A DNA stretch of 11,874 nt from Fibrobacter sp. GTDB lineage: Bacteria > Fibrobacterota > Fibrobacteria > Fibrobacterales > Fibrobacteraceae. A program made the translations under genes and the position numbers. Below, in pieces: positions 4,823-11,874 of this stretch (position 1 is the stretch's first letter; each line of letters opens with the position of its first letter). The notes under the pieces were generated by a model that did no database searches, was not told the origin of the DNA, and saw nothing but the letters and a program-made list of their open reading frames with translations. The DNA is taken from assembly GCA_021443065.1 (NCBI GenBank), contig JABUUR010000139.1:1-11874 (forward strand). The letters run 5' to 3'.

Positions 4823-7084
4823 ATGCGTTCTAATTTTATTAAAACCGCAGTTCTCGGACTCTCCGTAGCAAGCACTTCTCTGTTTGCAACCACGTATTCT
4901 CCCCACAAGTATCAGCAGAACGACTGGTTCGCAGAATTTGGCGGCAATACCGCCATGTATGTCAACCCGGCAGGAATCGCCGAAACAGAACAGCTGGAAG
5001 TCAGCGCTGCTTTCTTCAGTTCCATCAGCGGCGAAGCAAGCCAGGAATACGTGAGCGTAACCTACCCCTGGGACTACAAGCACACCTTGGGCGTGTCCAT
5101 CTTCGAAAACGGCGCCTCCATCGATGGCGGCAAGTCCTACGATGAAATCGCTGTCTTGGTGGGCTATGCCTACAACCTGATGCAGTTCGTCTCTCTCGGT
5201 GTGGACCTCTCCATTCTCTACATCAACCAGTTCTCTGACGTTTCTCAGGTGACTATCGGTGCTGACATCGGTGCAACGATCAACCCCCTGAACTCCTCCA
5301 AGTTCGGTTACCTGTTGATTGGTGTGGCCCTCCAGAACTTGGCCCAGCCGGGTATCAGCACTGCCGACGAAGACGGCTTCACCTTCGTGATTCCGGGCTT
5401 CTTTGGCTCCAGCAGCAAAGACGCCTACTTTATCCCGAGTAACGTGAACGTGTCCGTGTTCTATCGCGGCCTCAACCGTTCTCTCGAAGCCAAGGCTGAA
5501 CTTTCTCTTATCGACGTGTTCCACGCCGAAGAAGAAGGCGGTAACGGTGTCAATCCGGAATTCAGCTTCACCTTGACCTATTACCTCTCCCCGCACCTTG
5601 GTGTACGCCTGCGCTTTACAAAGGAAGGCTACCCGGTTGCCGGCGCAACTGTCAACGTCAAGGACGTAAGCATTTTCCGCTACCTGTCTCTTGACCTGGA
5701 AATGTCACACGATGACCTCGTCGCCAAAAAGAACCGCGGTTTCATTTGGGCTGTGAAGATTTCTTCTCGCTTCGGTGACACCCGCGAAGAAAAGATTGGT
5801 GAAGAACGCTATCGCCGCTTGAAGATTGAACCTGAAAACGACTACCGCTACGCAATGCGACTTTACTTGAACCGTCAGTTCCTCGAAGCAGCCTACGCCT
5901 TCGGTAAGGTCCAGACCAAGTACCCCGCATTCCACCTGGTGGACCAGGCCGCTTTCTATAAGGCAAAGTCCTTCGAAAACCTCCGTATGCACAAGGCTGC
6001 AAAGTCCGTGTACGAAGATGCTATCAAGCGCTACCCCCAGAGCGACCAGCGTGCAAAGTACCACTTCCAGCTGATGAACATCGACTATAAGGAAGGCAAG
6101 TACACCGAAGCCATGTCCAAGTACCAGGGTATTGCCCAGAAGTTTGGCGAAAGCGACGTGAAGGCCGATGCCGACTACGTTGCCGGCCAGATCAAGTTTG
6201 AACAGGGCCTCTACCAGGAAGCCGTCGACCTCTTGGCCGCAATCCTTCCGGGTAACGCCAACTACTTCTACGCCCGCTATACCATGGGTATCGCCTACAG
6301 CCGTCTTGGCAAGTTCGACGAAGCCGAAAACTGCTTCCGTGACATTACCGAACAGCCGGTTTCCAACCAGTCCGAACGCGACTTGCAGGATGCCGCCAAG
6401 GTTAAGCTCGGCCATATCTTCTTCTCCGGCGAAAAGGCCGACCTCAGCGCCGCCGCCCAGATGTACGCCCAGGTTCAGGCCGGCTCTCCGGTCTATGACG
6501 AAGCTATGCTTGGTATTGCATGGTCCTTCCTCAAGGTGAACAAGCCCGACGAAGCCATGAAGCCCGCACAGTGGATCATCAAGAACCTCCCGGAATCCTT
6601 CCTGGTCTCCGAAGCCTACCTGGTGATTGGTTACTGCCACTTCATGAAGAAAGACTACAAGGGTGCAGTAACTGCTCTTGAACAGGCCGAAAAGCGTACC
6701 GAACAGCCGGTTGTGTCCGTTGCCGCACGCGATAGCGCTCGCCAGGCTTACGACTCTATGCAGGACGAATTTGACTCCGTTCAGGTCAAGGCCCTCGACC
6801 TTGCCCGCCAGCTCCCCACCCCCCGTGTGGAAAGCAAACGCGAAGCCCTTAAGCCTTCCTTCGAAAAGGCCAACACCGCCATCGAGAACTACGCTGCCTT
6901 TAACCTGAAGGCCATTCAGAGCGACCGCTTTGAATCTAACCGTAAGCGTATCTTGGAAGACGCTGGCTTTACTTTGGCAACCGTCAAGACCAAGATGGGT
7001 CAGGGTGCCGGAACCTCCTCCGAAGCCGCCCAGGAACTTGAAAACCTGGACAACGCCTTGGACGATTTGGAAGGTTTGGAATAA
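4823..7084 (+). CDS. Outer-membrane beta-barrel (PorV/FadL-like) fused to TPR domain
   Basis: The 753-residue product has two halves. After a signal peptide (residues 1-22, ending SLFA), residues 23 to about 318 look like an outer-membrane barrel. Alternating polar and hydrophobic strands are rich in Gly/Tyr/Phe, and a MYVNPAGIA motif (45-53) is typical of the PorV/PorQ/FadL-like group. From about residue 339 to 640 the sequence becomes helical TPR repeats (YAMRLYLNRQFLEAAYAFGK, then A.Y..G..Y..LGKFDEAE-type units). The last 110 residues are helical and probably coiled coil. The barrel should sit in the outer membrane with the TPR arm in the periplasm. I use ATG 4823 rather than the GTG at 4820: GGAG (4813-4816) is 6 bases from the ATG. 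Only 10 bases separate it from the OmpA-family gene, so they share a transcript. Function is unknown beyond architecture; a scaffold or secretion-associated role is inference. Confidence 0.75.
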   Translation: MRSNFIKTAVLGLSVASTSLFATTYSPHKYQQNDWFAEFGGNTAMYVNPAGIAETEQLEVSAAFFSSISGEASQEYVSVTYPWDYKHTLGVSIFENGASIDGGKSYDEIAVLVGYAYNLMQFVSLGVDLSILYINQFSDVSQVTIGADIGATINPLNSSKFGYLLIGVALQNLAQPGISTADEDGFTFVIPGFFGSSSKDAYFIPSNVNVSVFYRGLNRSLEAKAELSLIDVFHAEEEGGNGVNPEFSFTLTYYLSPHLGVRLRFTKEGYPVAGATVNVKDVSIFRYLSLDLEMSHDDLVAKKNRGFIWAVKISSRFGDTREEKIGEERYRRLKIEPENDYRYAMRLYLNRQFLEAAYAFGKVQTKYPAFHLVDQAAFYKAKSFENLRMHKAAKSVYEDAIKRYPQSDQRAKYHFQLMNIDYKEGKYTEAMSKYQGIAQKFGESDVKADADYVAGQIKFEQGLYQEAVDLLAAILPGNANYFYARYTMGIAYSRLGKFDEAENCFRDITEQPVSNQSERDLQDAAKVKLGHIFFSGEKADLSAAAQMYAQVQAGSPVYDEAMLGIAWSFLKVNKPDEAMKPAQWIIKNLPESFLVSEAYLVIGYCHFMKKDYKGAVTALEQAEKRTEQPVVSVAARDSARQAYDSMQDEFDSVQVKALDLARQLPTPRVESKREALKPSFEKANTAIENYAAFNLKAIQSDRFESNRKRILEDAGFTLATVKTKMGQGAGTSSEAAQELENLDNALDDLEGLE

Positions 7085-7098
7085 CGATTTAGCTTAGG

Positions 7099-7137
7099 CC
7101 TGGAGATTATGGTTCTCCGGGTCTTTGCTGTTTTTTT
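7099..7137 (+). terminator. Intra-operon hairpin with distal T-run (possible attenuator)
   Basis: CCTGGAGA (7099-7106) pairs with TCTCCGGG (7114-7121), with one wobble, around a 7-base loop. A run of seven T (7131-7137) follows, but only after nine unpaired bases, so this is not a textbook terminator. It lies in the 76-base gap between the barrel-TPR gene and the large TPR gene. It could cause partial termination or protect the upstream mRNA end. Confidence 0.45.
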
Positions 7138-7160
7138 GATTTATAGGTGGAAAGAGAAAC

Positions 7161-10100
7161 ATGAAAAGATTCTTGCTTGTAGGTGCGGTGGTTTGTTCCC
7201 TGGTGGGCAATGCCATGGCAGCTGACCCGTGTAAAGAGAAATTGGCAGAAGTTAAGAAACTTGCTGCAAAGTGCAAGGCCATGCCGAAGGGCCCCGAAAG
7301 AACCCAGTGCGTGAACTCTGCAAAGGTCTTGAAAAACCAGGCCGACCAGGCTTGCCGTTCCGGCGGTCTCGACGAAAAGGGCATGCGCGAAGCAATCGCC
7401 CAGTGGGAAAAACAGGTGAACAACTGTAAGGGCAAGCAGAACGCCCGTTGTGCTTCTGCTCTCCAGCAGCTCGGTCACTATCAGTTCCAACTCGAAGAAA
7501 AGCAGTTCCTGGACCTGAACGCCCAGTACGAAGAAGATGTGGCATGGTGCGCCGACCGTGACAACAAGCCGGCAAAGTGCGCCAACATCGACCAGCTTCC
7601 CAAGGCCGACCACAAGAAGTCTCTTGGCTACTTCCTGGAATACATCGACAAGTATCCCAAGGAAAACAAGACTCCTACCGTTATCTACCAGGCTGCAGCC
7701 GTGCAGGAAGCCTCCGGTGAAGACGAAAAGGCCTTCAAACTCCGCGAACGCCTGGTCAAGAACTTCCCGGACAACGGTCTTGTTCCCAAGGCCTGGCTCC
7801 GTATGGCAGAATACCACTTCATGAACCGCAAGTTCCGCGACGCTATCGGTGCCTACAAGAAGGTGACCGGCTTCGAGACCTTGACCGGTAAGGAAGCGGC
7901 TCTCGCCATGTACCACTTGGCGGAATCTTACTACAACATTGCAGAATACGAAACTGCAGCTGTCAAGTATTACGAATATATCATCGGCGCCGACAAGGGT
8001 AAATATCCTGCTGACTTGCGCGCAGAAGCTATGGACTTCATGGCCGCATCCTTCTCCGACTTGGAAGGCGGTGGCGTTGCCGAAGCTGAAGCATTCTTGA
8101 AGGATAAGAAGGTTCCCTTTAAGGACTCCGTCTACTACCGTATCGGTATGAAGAACAAGGACCATGACCGTAACGAGGAGGCCGTCCAGTCCTTCAAGCG
8201 CTTGATGGGTATAAACCCCGACTATATCGACGCTCCCTTGGCTGATATTGCCATGATCGAAATCTTGATCGTGCAGCAGAAGTTCGAAGAAGCCCAGGCC
8301 CACCGCTACACTGTGGTGAAGCGTTACGACCGCAATTCCTCCTGGTTCAAGAAGAACCAGAAGTATCCTGAATCTGTGAAGAACGCAGAAACTGCTATTC
8401 GCGGTGCTATGCTGGATATTCCCCAGTACCACCACGCCCGTGCAGCCAAGCTTACCAAGGAAGGTGACCTGGAAGCCGGTAAGAAGCAGTATGCCGAAGC
8501 CATCAAGGCTTACGAGGCTTTCCTGAAGCGCTATGCAAAGGAACCCACTTGGGATGAATACAAGGTCCATATCAACTTGGCCCTCGTTTACCAGGAAATG
8601 GCACAGTATGCCAACGCCGCAAAGATGTTCAACTGGATCGTGGATACCGATACTACCCGTTACGGTCGCCGCCCCATGGGTTCCGAGGCTCTCTTGAAGA
8701 AAGAAGAAGCCGGCTACAACGCTGTGCTCATGATGGACCAGTCTCGTGAAAAGGCCAAGAAGGAAAAGTATGGCGACGATGCTGTCAAGGCTTACAAGTC
8801 CGAACAGACCAAGGCCTACTTTGAACAGGTCAAGAAGTACATGGCAAAGTTCGGTGGCAACAAGGAAGCCGCAGAACTGGCCTACAACGCCGCCATCGTT
8901 CATTACGAAGCCAAGCAGTTCAAGGTTGCCGTGGGCGTGTTGAAGGACCTCAAGCAGAGATTCCCCAATCACCAGTACATCTTGCTCATCAGCCGTATGC
9001 TTGCACAGTCTCTGTTGGAATCCAGCCAGCTGGACGAAGCCCTTACCGAATTTGAATGGCTCTATAAGCAGTATCACGATGTGAAGGCTACCAGAAACGA
9101 CTCCATGGCTGCCGAAATCGAAAAGGCTATCGCCTACGTTCTGTTCCAGATGGCCGAACAGTCCGTCAAGAACGGTCAGAACGAAAAGGGTGCTGCCGCT
9201 TACTTGGCTCTCGTAAAGCGTTACCCGAAGATCGACATTGCCGATAAGGCTGTGTTCGAAGCCGCTGTCGCTTACGAAACCTCCAAGCAGTACGTCAAGG
9301 CTGCCGAGACGTTCATGATGTTGCCCAAGCAGTACGCATCTTCTCCCCTTACCATCAAGGGTATCCTCCGTGCTGCCTCCGACTACAAGAAAGAAGCCGA
9401 GAACAACAAGGGCAATGCCAAGATCTTTGAACAGCGCAACCGTGAAGCAGCCCAGACCTTCTTGTTCATCACCAACAACTTCCCGCAGGACTCCATGGCC
9501 TTCCAGGCTATCGGTTTCGCTGCCCAGGTGTATGACTCCATCCCGGATAAGAAGACCGCTGCAACCACCTACGAAATCGCCTACAAGCGCTACCCCAAGA
9601 ACGAAAAGACTCCGTCTTTCCTCTATAGTGCATGCTTGAGCTATGACGAAGCCAAGATGGTTGACGAGGCTATCCGTTGTAACAAGGACCTGGTTCGTGA
9701 CTATCCCAAGAGCACCTATGCTCTCGACGCTGCATTCTCCATCCCCATGGCATACGCAAACGCCAAGAAGTGGGACCTGGCCGCCAAGGAATACCATACC
9801 TTCATCAAGATGTACAACGAAGACAAGGAAAAGTTGATCGCTGCCTACATCGGTGCCGCCCGTGCCTACATGGAACTTAAGGAAGAAGAGAAGGCCATCG
9901 CCGACTACGACGCAACTCTCAAGAACTACGACAAGTTCGGTCTTCAGATTAAGAATGCCGACCCGGCAGTCCCTGCAGAAGCAGCATACTATCTGGGTGA
10001 ACGCGAATACAACAAGATGAACCCCCTTGTAATCAAGGGTAAGGACAAGGACAAGAAGAAGGTCATTGACCAGCTGGTGAAAATCCTCCAGGCTGCCATG

Positions 10101-10961
10101 GGCCACTACTCCAAGTCTGCAACCTACGCTTCTGAAAAGTGGACCTTCCGCGCAACCAACCGCATGGGCATGCTCTTCGTGACCATGGCGGAAAAGATTC
10201 GTGAACAGGAACTGAACGGCAAGAAGGAAGAAGAACGTTTCGCCGAACGTATCGGTAACGTCCAGCAATTGCCCAGCTACTATGAACAGGCTCAACCCAT
10301 CTTCAAGAAGAACATCGACCTTGCTCGCGACCAGGGTTTCTACAACAAGGATGTCATCGAAGCAGAAGACGGCTATATCGAAATGTACTACCAGAGTGCC
10401 GCGGTATTCATGGAAGTCGCTGATGCCTTCGCCAATTCTCCGCTGCCCGATTCCGCCGCTATCGTGAAGGAATACGTGGAATACGAAGGTGCCGTCAAGG
10501 AAGACGCTATCGAAATGGCTCATGAAGACCTGGAAGCCTATCGTGAAGAGCTGAACACTCGTTCCGACGCTGCCAAGCAGGCTGCAATCCCTGTTTGCCA
10601 GACCGGTATCAAGGCTGCCGCATATTACGGCATCGAAAACCAGTGGACCGCAAAGCTCTTTGAACTTCTCAAGTCCGTTGACGAAGCCAACGAAGCACTG
10701 AGCATCAAGATCGAAAAGTTCGACCCGTCCACCTTGTTCTCCGACCCCGTTTACTTCAAGACTAAGGCTCGTATCGAACAGATTGCCAAGTCCGAAGTGA
10801 TGACTCCGGAAGAACAGATCGCTACCTACCGCGACATCATCAAGGAAGGCAAGGCCGACAACGCCAAGTTGAAGGCTGAACTGGAAGACCTTAAGAAGCA
10901 GTTGGAACCGGCTCCGGTACCTGCTGGCGTGGGTATGGAAGGCGCTGCCGGCGCTTACTAG
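7161..10961 (+). CDS. Large secreted tetratricopeptide-repeat protein with Cys-rich N-terminus
   Basis: This 1266-residue periplasmic protein begins with a clear signal peptide (MKRFLLVGAVVCSLVGNAMA, cleavage after residue 20). The first 120 mature residues carry eight cysteines (24, 38, 50, 65, 89, 97, 130, 140), which suggests disulfides; few occur later. The rest is a long helical solenoid of TPR-like units of the BamD/YbgF style. It contains recurrent YPK/FPDN ends and pairs such as AEYHFMNRKFRDAIGAYKKV and LGYFLEYIDKYP. Inserts with strongly charged helices separate groups of repeats. The C-terminus (about 1215-1250) is a probable coiled coil, followed by a short Pro/Ala/Gly tail. The site before the ATG is purine-rich (GGTGGAAAGAG, 7146-7156). 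A terminator follows directly. Long TPR proteins beside TolQ-like motors occur in the Myxococcus Glt system and, in smaller form (YbgF/CpoB), in Tol-Pal. A scaffold role is inferred from that. Confidence 0.8.
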   Translation: MKRFLLVGAVVCSLVGNAMAADPCKEKLAEVKKLAAKCKAMPKGPERTQCVNSAKVLKNQADQACRSGGLDEKGMREAIAQWEKQVNNCKGKQNARCASALQQLGHYQFQLEEKQFLDLNAQYEEDVAWCADRDNKPAKCANIDQLPKADHKKSLGYFLEYIDKYPKENKTPTVIYQAAAVQEASGEDEKAFKLRERLVKNFPDNGLVPKAWLRMAEYHFMNRKFRDAIGAYKKVTGFETLTGKEAALAMYHLAESYYNIAEYETAAVKYYEYIIGADKGKYPADLRAEAMDFMAASFSDLEGGGVAEAEAFLKDKKVPFKDSVYYRIGMKNKDHDRNEEAVQSFKRLMGINPDYIDAPLADIAMIEILIVQQKFEEAQAHRYTVVKRYDRNSSWFKKNQKYPESVKNAETAIRGAMLDIPQYHHARAAKLTKEGDLEAGKKQYAEAIKAYEAFLKRYAKEPTWDEYKVHINLALVYQEMAQYANAAKMFNWIVDTDTTRYGRRPMGSEALLKKEEAGYNAVLMMDQSREKAKKEKYGDDAVKAYKSEQTKAYFEQVKKYMAKFGGNKEAAELAYNAAIVHYEAKQFKVAVGVLKDLKQRFPNHQYILLISRMLAQSLLESSQLDEALTEFEWLYKQYHDVKATRNDSMAAEIEKAIAYVLFQMAEQSVKNGQNEKGAAAYLALVKRYPKIDIADKAVFEAAVAYETSKQYVKAAETFMMLPKQYASSPLTIKGILRAASDYKKEAENNKGNAKIFEQRNREAAQTFLFITNNFPQDSMAFQAIGFAAQVYDSIPDKKTAATTYEIAYKRYPKNEKTPSFLYSACLSYDEAKMVDEAIRCNKDLVRDYPKSTYALDAAFSIPMAYANAKKWDLAAKEYHTFIKMYNEDKEKLIAAYIGAARAYMELKEEEKAIADYDATLKNYDKFGLQIKNADPAVPAEAAYYLGEREYNKMNPLVIKGKDKDKKKVIDQLVKILQAAMGHYSKSATYASEKWTFRATNRMGMLFVTMAEKIREQELNGKKEEERFAERIGNVQQLPSYYEQAQPIFKKNIDLARDQGFYNKDVIEAEDGYIEMYYQSAAVFMEVADAFANSPLPDSAAIVKEYVEYEGAVKEDAIEMAHEDLEAYREELNTRSDAAKQAAIPVCQTGIKAAAYYGIENQWTAKLFELLKSVDEANEALSIKIEKFDPSTLFSDPVYFKTKARIEQIAKSEVMTPEEQIATYRDIIKEGKADNAKLKAELEDLKKQLEPAPVPAGVGMEGAAGAY

Positions 10962-10979
10962 CGGTAAAAACAAATTTAC

Positions 10980-11014
10980 GGGGGACCTTGTTCATAGGGT
11001 TCCCCCTTTTATTT
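10980..11014 (+). terminator. Rho-independent terminator after the large TPR gene
   Basis: GGGGGACC (10980-10987) pairs with GGTTCCCCC (10998-11006), with one bulged T, and TTTTATTT follows at once. It ends the OmpA / barrel-TPR / TPR transcript and separates it from the TolQ-like gene, which would then need its own promoter. Confidence 0.85.
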
Positions 11015-11040
11015 CGCAAAAAAAGAGCTCACGAAACGTT

Positions 11041-11077
11041 GTAAAACAATTTTTACCGATTTGGAGCCCCATATTTG
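11041..11077 (+). promoter_or_regulatory. Inverted repeat and probable promoter region of the TolQ-like gene
   Basis: The palindrome GTAAAACAATTTTTAC (11041-11056, arms GTAAAA and TTTTAC) lies in the AT-rich gap downstream of the terminator. TTTTTA (11050-11055) and TATTTG (11072-11077), 16 bases apart, form the best available sigma70-like pair, but both are poor matches. A promoter is expected here because a strong terminator precedes it. The exact hexamers are uncertain. Confidence 0.35.
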
Positions 11078-11149
11078 CCAAAAAAAAAATAAATATGAAC
11101 GAAGATATTCAAAAATAACCAAAAAACACTCAATGAAAGGAGTACTCTA

Positions 11150-11770
11150 ATGTCTAAAATGCTTCAATCCTTCAGCCCTGAATCCGATGGTTGGCAGTTC
11201 ATGTGGATCATCCTGGTCGTCTTCCTGATCGGCCTTGGTTTCTCCATCGAACGTTGCGTATACATCATGCTCAAGAGCTCTAAGGGTCGTGCAAAGTTCC
11301 TCGCTGATTTCGGTAAGCTCATCTCTTCTCAGCAGTATGATCAGGCTCTCAACCTCGCCAACTCTACCAAGCTCCCCATTGCTCGCGTTATGGCCGCTAT
11401 CGTTGCCGCCCGTAACGGCGGTCGCGAAACCATGTCTGCCGCTTGCGACGCAGTGTTCCTTACCGAAGCTCCCCGTCTGACTCGTTACGTCTCTATCATC
11501 TCCGTTATGGCTTCCATCTCTACCTTGCTCGGACTTATGGGTACCATTTACGGTCTGATCTTCACATTCGATGCTGTGGCTAACAAACCCGCTTCTGAAC
11601 GTGCTAAGGCTTTGTCTGACGGTATCGCTATCGCTATGGGTACCACCCTCCTGGGACTTCTCTCTGCAGTGCCCCTGCTGGTTATCGTGGGTATCCTCAA
11701 CATGAATTCTGAACGCCTTATCCAGGAAATGGAAGAAAAGGGCCTCAAGATTATCAACTCCTTGGCATAA
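11150..11770 (+). CDS. MotA/TolQ/ExbB-family proton channel protein
   Basis: This 206-residue inner-membrane protein belongs to the family whose pentamers, with an ExbD/TolR dimer, use proton flow to drive force across the envelope. Three membrane helices are visible: about 17-37, 112-140 and 158-184. The second ends in the family block LLGLMGTIYGLIFTF (126-140). The third reads GIAIAMGTTLLGLLSAVPLL (158-177), matching GIAEALxxTAxGLxxAIP of ExbB/TolQ. The cytoplasmic segment between helices 1 and 2 is short, about 75 residues, as in TolQ rather than MotA. The membrane glutamate of the third helix (Glu176 in E. coli ExbB) is Ile161 here, with Asp157 one turn earlier. AAAGGAG (11136-11142) lies 7 bases before the ATG. 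The next gene starts 36 bases downstream and is probably its ExbD/TolR-type partner. Confidence 0.88.
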   Translation: MSKMLQSFSPESDGWQFMWIILVVFLIGLGFSIERCVYIMLKSSKGRAKFLADFGKLISSQQYDQALNLANSTKLPIARVMAAIVAARNGGRETMSAACDAVFLTEAPRLTRYVSIISVMASISTLLGLMGTIYGLIFTFDAVANKPASERAKALSDGIAIAMGTTLLGLLSAVPLLVIVGILNMNSERLIQEMEEKGLKIINSLA

Positions 11771-11806
11771 TTGTTTAGGTAATTACAATTAACTGGAGTT
11801 AAAAAT

Positions 11807-11874
11807 ATGGCAAGAGAAGTTAAGAAACCAGCAAAGCCTGAAGAACCGGACCTGTTGCCGGCCATGGGCTTGTT
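11807..11874 (+). CDS. Start of a probable ExbD/TolR-type protein (partial)
   Basis: The gene runs off the right edge after 22 full codons. GGAG (11795-11798) lies 8 bases before the ATG. The visible residues are a Lys/Pro-rich cytoplasmic stub (MAREVKKPAKPEEP) and the beginning of what looks like a membrane helix (DLLPAMGL). ExbD/TolR proteins have a short charged cytoplasmic N-terminus followed by a single helix starting near a Pro, and they are normally encoded directly after exbB/tolQ. The assignment rests mostly on that context. Confidence 0.55.
   Translation, partial: MAREVKKPAKPEEPDLLPAMGL

Noticed and set aside
3316..4908. 530-codon minus-strand open frame over the OmpA-family gene
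   Set aside because: Same codon-bias effect. It overlaps a gene with signal peptide and OmpA domain, crosses the intergenic gap, and has no coherent domains or ribosome-binding site.
4790..6640. Minus-strand open frames over the barrel-TPR gene
   Set aside because: They are shadows of biased codons on the + strand. Translations show no family resemblance.
7107..10973. 1288-codon open frame on the minus strand opposite the large TPR gene
   Set aside because: It is a codon-bias shadow: the + strand gene almost never uses TTA, CTA or TCA, so the opposite strand lacks stops. The product is a Val/Leu/Gly/Phe-rich string with no signal peptide or recognisable domain, while the + strand product is a clean signal-peptide TPR protein with a terminator.
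1..11874. tRNA, rRNA, insertion sequence or prophage features
   Set aside because: None seen on either strand: no cloverleaf-like segment in the short intergenic gaps, no transposase or integrase frames, no terminal inverted repeats.

Overview
The window looks like chromosome from a Gram-negative, diderm, menaquinone-using anaerobe of the Fibrobacter type (Fibrobacter succinogenes or a close relative). That placement is inferred from several things together: roughly balanced GC with strong codon bias in the large envelope genes, an OmpA / TPR / TolQ envelope cluster, a small Hc1-type histone-H1-like protein, futalosine-pathway menaquinone genes, and G-poor, short-repeat intergenic spacers. 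No database search was possible. All supported genes lie on the + strand.

Region 1 (1-2783) is metabolic. A possible C-terminal scrap of an upstream gene (3-101) runs into a low-complexity spacer (about 97-286) with degenerate 7-mer repeats. Then come a PfkB-family sugar kinase of the 1-phosphofructokinase type (287-1243), futalosine hydrolase mqnB (1250-1939) and 1,4-dihydroxy-6-naphthoate synthase mqnD (1989-2783). MqnB and MqnD are two steps of the futalosine route to menaquinone. mqnB sits 6 bases after the kinase stop. mqnD has no Shine-Dalgarno and may be read from a leaderless transcript.

Region 2 (2784-3294) is AT-rich and carries one small gene (2908-3108) for an Hc1-like DNA-binding protein. 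It is followed by a dense regulatory stretch: a hairpin, a near-consensus sigma70 promoter (TTGACT, 17 bases, TATATT) and a leader of about 80 bases.

Region 3 (3295-11874) is the most interesting part: a set of highly codon-biased cell-envelope genes. In order they are an OmpA-family protein (beta-helix, two 50-residue Asp/Cys repeats, peptidoglycan-binding OmpA domain); a PorV/FadL-like outer-membrane barrel fused to a periplasmic TPR arm; a 1266-residue secreted TPR protein with a Cys-rich N-terminus; a strong terminator; a TolQ/ExbB/MotA-family inner-membrane channel protein; and the first codons of a probable ExbD/TolR-type partner. The parts list (peptidoglycan anchor, barrel, long periplasmic TPR protein, TolQ-like motor) is what a trans-envelope energy-transducing machine needs, as in Tol-Pal or the Myxococcus Glt/Agl gliding apparatus. 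The gene architectures differ from both. Matching GTAAAA...TTTTAC inverted repeats upstream of the two halves hint at shared control.
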